DNA from: Polytrichum commune
Taxonomy: Eukaryota; Streptophyta; Polytrichopsida; Polytrichales; Polytrichaceae
NCBI GenBank assembly: GCA_950295325.1
Contig: OX485806.1
Location: forward strand, 56,663,169-56,727,168
Reading direction: 5' to 3'
DNA length: 64,000 bases
Numbering within the stretch: the stretch's first letter is position 1; each line of letters starts with the position of its first letter. The position numbers were made by a program, and so were the translations under genes. Below the pieces are notes generated by a model, which was given only the letters and a program-made list of their open reading frames with translations, ran no database searches and was not told the DNA's origin. Positions 57,301-64,000 of this stretch are shown in pieces.

Positions 57301-58065
57301 GGAAGTAGTTTCGCAGTCAAAATGCCACGTCACATGTGTGTACCGCACCAGGGAAGCATTGAGAAGTAGACATAAATGACTGTTGGTGTGGAATTCCAGT
57401 CATTTATACCTGTGCACTCCAGAACGACTAAGCTAAGTTGAGACGTACACCCCTGACACGTGGACACATTGCATAATATAACGACTGAATGAAAGACTGA
57501 ACAAAGACTCATTTAGTGGGCACAAGGCATACAGAAGTGGACATGTGACTGGTTTGTAGTTGCCAATCAATAACATATTAGTCATTTATCGTATAGGTTT
57601 GAGGATGACAATACCCCAACATAGACCACGTGGGCACCATGTCATCGTTGAAATTTGCTTATGACTAAATAAGAACTACAAAAATGGACACGTGGACGAA
57701 TCAGAACACGCTGCACGTACAGTGTCCACGTATGCACAACTCACATAGTTGGCATTGGGATGACATAGTTGGAGGACTAGGAAGACACGTTGGCAATGAC
57801 ATGGCGTGACAACCACGTCAGACAATGATATGGAAGGAAGGCAATGGCGTGGAATGCCATGTCATCACACTATGACACGTGTGGCCCGCATGTTTATGAC
57901 TGTCCTATATGACTACAAATTGTAGGTTGCCACGTCGTGTCCTGTACGACTGGGTGTCCGTTACAAATTTTTCATAATAACAGAAATACTATTAGTCATT
58001 GTAGTCCTTAACAACAGAAATTGCAGTCGTTAACAAAGTTGTTGTTTGCCGATTTTCTTGTAGTG
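57301..58065. repeat. CACTA right subterminal and terminal region
   Basis: Many short repeats (CACGTGG, ACACGT, GACTA/TAGTC, CCACGTC) in both orientations, ending in TTTTCTTGTAGTG at 58,065. ACG follows as the target duplication. The same inward sequence is copied at 42,466. Confidence 0.7.
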
Positions 58066-58068
58066 ACG

Positions 58069-59264
58069 GCATACATTACCACAACTCATTCTCCCCAATG
58101 TCTGAAGTGCCAACTGCCCCTTATTCAAAAATTGATCTACTCTGTTGACTGCCTAAATCTGCCCCTATTAAACACCACATGCCTCATGTCAAAACCATCT
58201 CTCAATATGGTCATCCCCACATCCTATCATGTACTACTGATGCAAACCAAAAACGAGTGCCCACAAGCATGAGTTCACCCTAGTTTTCTTTCCCAAACAC
58301 CACCAAGATGCTTAAGCCAACCCAATAACCAAGCTACCCTCGTGGCAAGGGGGACATGTTTCTAAAATCCACCATTGCTCCAGACCCCAAGGATGTCATC
58401 AAACCCGAACCTTAACTTTGCACACTCAATTCGAACTGCCACTACCCCAACCAGGTGAGACCAAATCCTTCACTCCGAACTCCAATCTCCCCAACCTTAA
58501 CACGACGCCAACCCCCAGGCTAACCCACTCGGCTGCTCCCACAATCCTTGTCATGGCAACTAGCTGCAACATATGCGGACATACTCGCATTGCAGGCCTC
58601 TGTTGCCTACTTGTTGGTTGGGATACGTAGTGGCCGGATCCGGTGCATTGAAGGAGCAAGCAAGTTGGCTTGTCTTTCTCAGGCAACGCTTCTTTTTTTT
58701 CCTTTTTTTTCTCTTTCTTGAGCAAGCACGTGACGCAAGAGCTCTCCCCGTTCTTTCGCAACAATGCTTAGATACCACTAGGACAAGCATTCACAACACT
58801 TCACCAACAATGCCGCACACCCTTCTTCCAGATTATATTTTACACATAGATCCTGCAGCGAACGTGCCAAGGACACCGGCGTCGGAGAGAGAAAAAAAGC
58901 CTTAAGATTTCCTTATGCAGCAAGGTTTCCACCTTCTCCTTCCTACTCTCTCTCTCTCCTATCCTACCAAATGAGTTTCCTTCCTCCAAGCTCCTGAGAC
59001 CCCTCTAGTTTTTTTTTAGTTTTTTTTTTGCGTTGCCCGACATCTTTGGGGCAGCTCAAAAAAATGGGCTTACTCTCTTGACTTTTTCTTTTCCTTTGTT
59101 TGTTTCTCACCTCTCAACTTGGATTACTTTAACATACCTCAATTTTAACCTAACTTAATTTCCTTTTGTTTTTTGAATGTTTCTTAGGCTCTTAATTTAA
59201 TTTCATGTCAAAATAGCCTTACCCTTAGATTAATCATGCATGTGGGCACAATTTTGGGCTCACA
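58069..59264 (+). mobile_element. LTR-like element interrupted by the CACTA, 3' part
   Basis: Begins right after the CACTA duplication and ends CATGCATGTGGGCACAATTT then TGGGCTCACA, the family 3' end. It is followed by TCTTG, which nearly matches CCTTG before 14,391. The body near 58,990-59,100 matches 2,030-2,200. No gene. Confidence 0.6.
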
Positions 59265-59269
59265 TCTTG

Positions 59270-60809
59270 TACATGGGTGATATAGTGTCATGAGTATCTT
59301 GATCCTAAACATCATGCATCATTGTAGTCTCGTGTCTTATTAGAAAACTCTTTATATTTTGGTGTTAATGAAATTATTAATTTTCAAAACTTAGTAGGGA
59401 ATTTTGATAAGATGACAATTGCTAACTTGGCTAAGCAACACTATAGATCTTTGAACTCATATTTCAAGAATTCTTTTAAATATTTATATTTTTTTGGAGT
59501 TATAAGTTATTATTTCATACCATCTATATTGCTTAACCTCATTGTATATATTTTTAAGCTCATATTACCTATGTTTTTGTATTTCCTCAATAATACAACG
59601 ACTTTACACCATTTCCATATTAATAAAAAGATGAAACCTTGTTAATACGATTTTTTTGTGTTTCCCAAACATGTCATACTAAAGATGGAGAACAATATCC
59701 CAGTTTTTGAAGAGTGTGTTCACTTAAAATAAAGATTTTATTGACGTAAACAACAACATGTAATTTGTTATTATATTCACACATGCTTCTTCACCCATCT
59801 TTTACCCATCACATTTCTATGTCCTATGACATTTGAATTTTACCTCATAACCTTGGTCAGTACAAAAATAACACCACAACTTTATGAAGATACTTTTTGT
59901 CAACTTCCCACGAGGGTGGACCCTTCATTGGAAACCTAAATGACATGCGTGGATCATTTTGAAACCCTCTATAAACAAGAAATTTACAAAGATGAATTCT
60001 TATTTACATTCTAATAAAAAACTAGAAAATGAACCTTTGTATTTATACACTTGATTTCGAATGTAATGTGACAAATGCCTCCACTACGTATACAAAACTC
60101 AGATCATGAGATAAATAGGCCTTTAGTACAATATACAATTTACTTTCATTGTCAATGAGAAAGTCATTGAACAATTTTGCACTCCTGAGATGTAGCACAA
60201 TAACTTAGCCACAATCTAGATAGCAAAGTCAAGGGAGCCAATGAATGCTCCAAATGCCTTCAATTTGTAAAATTCAAGAATCCAAATGCAAGCCCCAATA
60301 AGTAGGGCAATTATTGGGAATTATTACCATATGATAGAAATGAATGAAAGCATATGTTGGATGAAACTAACACATTTATTGTCCCTTTTAGAGCCCCCTT
60401 TGCACACCCACATTTACTTAGATTCATAATAGTTTTTTAAATGTACACACTAGAGAAAATAAAATACCGCATCTCTCTAGCAGTTTGGGCAGATAATAAT
60501 TAATTTTAAAGGTGCCTAAATTTTGGGAAATTAATTTTGTTGAGTGTCCCAAAAAAAATGCATTCAAAGAATGCCTTAAATGATAATCATCGCCATAGAC
60601 AAAATTAGAAAAACCATCCATGAATTATAGAAATGACTAAGATGAATGTTTAATCTATTTTAAATTACTTTTTGTCCCTGCCCAATTTTAGAATTTTTTT
60701 GTTGGGTTGCCTAGCTAACTTTGCACTTCAATTAATTATTATGCATAATGGTCCCCAAACTGCTAGAGAGCTATAGTACCCCTTTATTGTGTATACTATG
60801 TATGCTAAT
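59270..60809. other. AT-rich spacer, no gene seen
   Basis: Very AT-rich DNA with short frames only. No terminal repeats or RNA genes recognised. Confidence 0.5.
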
Positions 60810-61330
60810 TGATGGACGCCGTGGGTCGTTCCTTTGTAATTAACTAAGAAGACTCATGATGAGACATCATGTAAATTTATATTCGCTTGAGAACTACCGT
60901 GTCTCATTAATATGTTCGGTCTCGAATTAATAATCTCTCTCTTCTCCTTGTGATATGAATATAATTATTGGTGTAAACACAATCTCATTATCATATATTC
61001 TCACTCTCAATGTAAGGCATCATTGATAATAAGAACAATTAGATTAGAGAAAGTTTCAAGAGGTATAACAATATCCTTGATAACAATATAATTTTCAATA
61101 GGTTATATAAGTCTTCAAGGAGTTAAGTTCGTAGTTCATAAACATCAATCGCTCATTTTATAATAGTATTCCATAACTTATAATAATAATAAAGAAGATA
61201 TTATGTCCTTGAATCTTCCTTTTTAAGCTCAAGTGTTGCTACTTATAGTATTGTAACTTTGATATGTATAACATATAGTAGTTATAACCTTATATCCAAA
61301 ACACCATTGATTATTTTGCAATGTCACGTT
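60810..61330 (-). repeat. 3' LTR of the TR-GAG element
   Basis: The first 199 bases match the visible part of the other LTR at 63,803-64,000. The upper limit is estimated from the gag stop at 61,332; no clear polypurine tract was found. Confidence 0.7.
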
Positions 61331-61331
61331 T

Positions 61332-62055
61332 TTACTTGTATGTAAGTGTCCGGATATTTTTTCCTTTGTATGTAGGAAGAGGTATCTTCCCTTTTCTCGG
61401 TGCGGGTGGCGTTACCCCCGACATCGTTATATTTCCACTTCCTCCTCCTCCTCCGAAACTTCCAAAGTAATTTCCTCCAAAATTCGGCCTTAATGACGTT
61501 GTTCCGGATCTTGTTGTGCTAACAATTGGTACTCTATAGTCAAATCCTTGTCCACTAACCCTTTGTTGTAAAAATTCTTCAAATGTTTGGTTGACTTGTC
61601 TTGATGTTGTTTCTTCACTTTGAGTTGTTGTTAAAATTTCGTCTTCTACTAGGCTTTCTTGTGTGTCTTGATCAAAATTAATATTCCGAGGTGTCCCGTC
61701 TGTAGTATATGTTTCGAATGTCCTTAATGGAGTGACTGTGATTCTTTGCTCGTTTTGTTCTTCTCTATTTAGCTCGTTACTTCCATACTCGTAGGGTGAT
61801 GGTCGATCTAGGTTATCGCTTGTTAGTGGTGGGGATGGTGATCTAGATACATCAAGACCTTTGGCTCTTTGTCTTGCCCGTCTCTCGTATCGTTCCGCTC
61901 TCTCTCTTCTTTGCCTCTCGGCTCTCCTTTCCTAGCTATTGGGGTTTATTTCATGTTGCATACGGTTAATGTGCTTACGTTCGGCCTCGGCCTCTCTCCT
62001 AGATGGCGGCAAACGACTTCGCTCCCTAGTGTCTTCCTCTTCGTCGTACATTAAC
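61332..62055 (-). pseudogene. TR-GAG element, C-terminal charged and glycine-rich part of gag-like protein
   Basis: An open frame without a start codon. From about 62,055 it reads YDEEEDTRERSRLPPSRREA, a basic stretch, one stop near 61,934, then ERRAERQRRERAERYERRAR, an acidic middle (NELNREEQNEQRI), then GFDYRVPIVSTTRSG, PNFGGNYFGSFGGGGG and a basic end closing at TAA 61,332-61,334. Apart from the single stop it is open for about 240 codons. Charged coil followed by a Gly-rich tail is consistent with the end of a gag/capsid-type protein, but no CCHC knuckle is visible. Confidence 0.6.
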
Positions 62056-62340
62056 ACTACTTAGCATGATCTTAGACCACCCTAGTTGGCCCTCCCGGCT
62101 TCAACTATGTGCATTCTATATTCACCCTTTCGCTAGTACGGTTCTTAGGACACACTATTCTTCTTGACTCAATTTAGTTTTCTCTTCCTCTTCGTCGTAC
62201 ATTAACACTACTTAGCATGATCTTAGACCACCCTAGTCGGCCCTCCCGGCTTCAACTATGTGCATATATATTCATCCTTTCGCTAGTACGGTTCTTAGGA
62301 CATACTATCTCTTTTTGACTCAATCTAGTTTTCTCTTCCT
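62041..62340. repeat. 151-bp tandem duplication in the TR-GAG interior
   Basis: TCGTCGTACATTAACACTAC, then TTAGCATGATC, occurs at 62,041 and again at 62,192, and both copies run on through GGCCCTCCCGGCTTC, TTTCGCTAGTACGG and TTGACTCAAT. It lies between gag domain 2 and the charged C-terminal part. Confidence 0.9.
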
Positions 62341-62989
62341 CCCCAATAGATTTTCTTTTGATACATTTTTTCCAATCTTTTAACTTGGTTATCCCTCGCT
62401 CACTATTCTTCAATCTCCCTAGTCCGTTGTAAAGTTTGATCATTACCCTTTCAAAGTATAAGTTGTATAATAATCCTTCTTGTGGGTAGTGGTACCCTCT
62501 ATGACTTGTGGCACCTTTAGCCCACTTCCCGATTCCAATTCTCCCGTGATTCCACACTTTTGAGAATATCTTTGCTTGTAGTTCTTCCAGTAGTTCGTAG
62601 ATTCTCCTCTCAAACTCTGATCGATAAGTAAATCCGATTTGTTTCTTGATGAAGTTCTTGGTTGCCTTCTTCTTATATACTTTGTTCATGCTCCACATTA
62701 AGTCGTGGAACCTCCTTACTCCTTCCCATTGGGTTAGTACCTTTTTGTCCCAACTAAACTTCGGGTACTCCCAAGGCCAATAACTCACGAGTCCTTTAGT
62801 ATCTACGTCTTTCACAAGATCATCAATCACGTACGATCCTTTCACATTTGTTTTCTCAATTCTTCTCAAAATTCCTCTTTCAATATGTGAGGCTTCAAGT
62901 GGTCCAATTAATTGTTTCTCTTGGGACCCTTCTTCTAATCTGTCTCGTAAGTTATCGTGGCAATGGATGTTCTCAAACCAAGGACTCAT
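62252..62989 (-). CDS. Gag-like protein, second domain copy
   Basis: A 245-residue frame from the ATG at 62,989. The core (VSYWPWEYPKFSW; DLMWSMNKVYKKK; IGFTYRSEFERRIYELLEEL; AKIFSKVWNHGR; SHRGYHYPQEGLLYNL) is closely parallel to the frame at 63,021-63,470, so the domain is duplicated. The rest is Lys/Glu-rich. No protein family was named with confidence. Position after the primer binding site and content argue for a gag/capsid role. The N-terminal region may be continuous with the upstream frame through a frameshift. Confidence 0.6.
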   Translation of the reverse strand: MSPWFENIHCHDNLRDRLEEGSQEKQLIGPLEASHIERGILRRIEKTNVKGSYVIDDLVKDVDTKGLVSYWPWEYPKFSWDKKVLTQWEGVRRFHDLMWSMNKVYKKKATKNFIKKQIGFTYRSEFERRIYELLEELQAKIFSKVWNHGRIGIGKWAKGATSHRGYHYPQEGLLYNLYFERVMIKLYNGLGRLKNSERGITKLKDWKKCIKRKSIGEEEKTRLSQKEIVCPKNRTSERMNIYAHS

Positions 62990-63020
62990 TAATCGTAGCC
63001 GGTACCATTACTCGTGTGTA

Positions 63021-63609
63021 CTATAGGTCGAAAAGGAACCCTTCTAGATTATAATGGTACCCGCTTTGATTTGTTGTTCCCGGCATGCATTCCCGCAATG
63101 TGTCCTTGCCCTTGTTCCACACTTTCGAAAAGATGATGGCTTGTAACTCTTCGGGTAAGTTTTTGATTCTTCTCTCAAACTCCAATCGGTACGTGAAACT
63201 AATCCGTCTTTCTTCAAAACATCTCCACGTTTGATCAATGTATACTCGGTTCATACATACCATTAAGTCGAGAAATTGGTTGGTACTAATCCATTCTCCC
63301 GCTTTATTAGATTCTTTGATGTAGTTGGGATATTCCCATGGCCAACTTGATATTAGTTCCTTTTGGTTGGTTGCTATAGTCTCTTTTGGTTTAATGTTCC
63401 AATTTGGTTTGTTGTTCATTTGAAGTTTTTCCCGTTGCTTGCCACAATTTATAAAGTCGGGACTCCTCAATGTCCACTTGATAGATTCTCTCTTGAGTTT
63501 TAGTCTCCTTGAGTATTGCTTTGCAAAAAGTGATGAAGTTTAATTCATCCAAAGTGTCACGTATCTCCTGGTCGTCTTCCGTATGTCTCTTCTCATTTGA
63601 CATCTTCAT
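63021..63609 (-). pseudogene. Gag-like protein, first domain copy with a frameshift
   Basis: Starts at the ATG at 63,609 (MKMSNEKRHTEDDQEI), 190 bp from the primer-binding-site-like sequence. It shifts frame near 63,465 and continues through ISSWPWEYPNYIKE, LMVCMNRVYIDQTW, ISFTYRLEFERRIKNLPEEL, IIFSKVWNKGK and SGYHYNLEGFLFDL to a stop at 63,021. About every second residue of the core agrees with the second copy. This is the first of two tandem capsid-like domains. Confidence 0.6.
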
Positions 63610-63782
63610 TAGTAAGACGTATCATCTCCAAACGTGCTAAATTCCATTTGGTAGATATTCACGTTGCGGTTATCCGCTCTTCTTGGCGTAATTCTCCACG
63701 TGCTTAGTTAACTCATTCGCCAATAACCTCCGCTTTCGCCCTTTTCCCACTTAAATCACCGAGACACATTAATGGCAAGAAT

Positions 63783-63802
63783 CCCCAGCATGGTCGCCAA
63801 AA
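63783..63802 (-). promoter_or_regulatory. Primer-binding-site-like sequence
   Basis: Minus strand, directly after the 5' LTR end: TTTTGGCGACCATGCTGGGG. It resembles TGGCGCCGTTGCCGGGGA, used by plant Ty3 elements primed by tRNA-Asp, with several mismatches. Confidence 0.6.
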
Positions 63803-64000
63803 TGATGGACGTTGTGGGTCGTTCCTTTGTAATTAACTAAGAAGACTCACGATGAGACATCATGTAAATTTATATTCGCTTGAGAACTACCGTGTCTCAT
63901 TAATATGTTCGGTCTCGAATTAGTAATCTCTCTCTTCTCCTTGTGATATGAATATAATTATTGGTGTAAACACATCTCATTATCATATATTCTCACTCTC
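63803..64000 (-). repeat. 5' LTR of the TR-GAG element, partial
   Basis: Continues beyond the window. It differs from the 3' LTR by GTTG for GCCG, CACG for CATG, TTAGT for TTAAT and one deleted A. Confidence 0.85.

Larger units (their letters stand above)
16368..58065 (+). mobile_element. CACTA (En/Spm) element, 41.7 kb with nested insertions
   Basis: The left end is CACTAGTAGAAATC at 16,368. The right end, read in reverse from 58,065, is CACTACAAGAAAATC. The trinucleotide ACG is present on both sides (16,365-16,367 and 58,066-58,068), the 3-bp target duplication of CACTA elements. Inside are a leftward TNP2 gene, in pieces between 44.4 and 17.25 kb, and a rightward TNP1-like gene at 51.7-55.8 kb. 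AGTCA-type words cluster near both ends. Without the three recognised inner insertions (17,894-19,375; 19,961-41,739; 46,526-48,264) the element would be about 16.7 kb, large but within the range known for plant CACTAs. Both genes carry stops or breaks, so it is probably no longer autonomous. Confidence 0.88.
60810..64000 (-). mobile_element. Non-autonomous LTR retrotransposon (TR-GAG type), runs off the window
   Basis: Transcribed leftward. Its 5' LTR begins to the right of the window and ends at 63,803 (reading CCATCA); the 3' LTR occupies 60,810 to somewhere before about 61,330. The 198 comparable LTR bases differ at about five positions. Next to the 5' LTR, minus strand, lies TTGGCGACCATGCTGGGGAT, resembling the tRNA-Asp-type primer binding sites of some plant Ty3 elements. 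The 2.5 kb interior encodes gag-like protein only; no protease, reverse transcriptase, RNase H or integrase motif was found, so it must depend on another element. CTAAT precedes the left LTR; the matching flank is outside the window. Confidence 0.8.

Noticed and set aside
14391-59264. Two independent truncated LTR-like copies on either side of the CACTA
   Set aside because: One copy ends exactly where the CACTA begins and the other starts exactly where it ends, and the outer flanks CCTTG/TCTTG nearly match. A single interrupted element is simpler, although the 4 of 5 match leaves some doubt.
60810-64000. An integrated pararetrovirus (Caulimoviridae)
   Set aside because: True LTRs in direct orientation plus a primer-binding-site-like sequence are present, and no reverse transcriptase or movement-protein motif was seen. 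A non-autonomous LTR retrotransposon explains it better.
1-64000. tRNA, rRNA or small RNA genes
   Set aside because: No cloverleaf with conserved A and B boxes, no rRNA-like block and no snRNA promoter pair was recognised by eye; tRNAscan or Rfam would be needed to exclude them fully.

Overview
This is plant nuclear DNA made almost entirely of transposable elements nested inside one another. The evidence for a plant is a complete PIF/Harbinger element of plant type, a CACTA (En/Spm) element with TNP2 and Transposase_24 genes, a Mutator-like element (MULE) with a SWIM-finger transposase, GT-AG introns, and a short TTTAGGG tract. No ordinary host gene, rRNA or tRNA gene was recognised. The species cannot be named from the sequence. 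Most ORFs are broken by stops or frameshifts; the two Harbinger genes are the clear exception.

Layout. 1-5.7 kb: pyrimidine-rich repeat, remains of an LTR-like family, a CACTA-like remnant. 5.73-6.27 kb: a MITE. 6,805-10,720: an apparently intact Harbinger element with a transposase and a Myb-like partner gene. 11.2-12.4 kb: a broken trihelix/Myb-like gene. From 14,391 to 59,264 lies a set of nested insertions. The outermost is an LTR-like element (14,391-16,367 and 58,069-59,264). Inside it is a CACTA element of 41.7 kb (16,368-58,065, target duplication ACG). Its TNP2 gene runs leftward and its TNP1-like gene runs rightward and ends in an FCP1-like phosphatase module. TNP2 is split by a 21.8 kb insertion (19,961-41,739). 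That insertion is flanked by a 12-bp direct repeat, has Mutator-type terminal inverted repeats and carries its own MULE transposase, so it is read here as a giant MULE.

The giant MULE holds, left to right: the leftward transposase (GCM-like zinc finger, DDE, SWIM; broken); a divergent small ORF; a telomere-like tract; a ~5.8 kb satellite array with ~126-bp monomers and an 886-bp (7-mer) higher-order period; a broken rightward multi-exon gene that resembles DNA N6-adenine/N4-cytosine methyltransferases; other tandem repeats; and several younger LTR-like insertions. Removing the insertions restores reading frames: TNP2 reads through both the MULE site and the LTR-like insertion at 17,894. This gives a relative order of events: LTR-like element, then CACTA, then MULE and satellite, then the small LTR-like insertions.

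60,810-64,000 is the left part of a leftward non-autonomous LTR retrotransposon of TR-GAG type. It has near-identical LTR segments, a primer-binding-site-like sequence, a duplicated gag-like domain and no visible pol.

Together the window shows three DNA-transposon systems, each with a transposase plus a partner or cargo gene (Harbinger + Myb-like; CACTA TNP2 + TNP1/FCP1; MULE transposase + methyltransferase-like), and a family of LTR-like elements sharing a conserved 5' hairpin that has inserted repeatedly among them.
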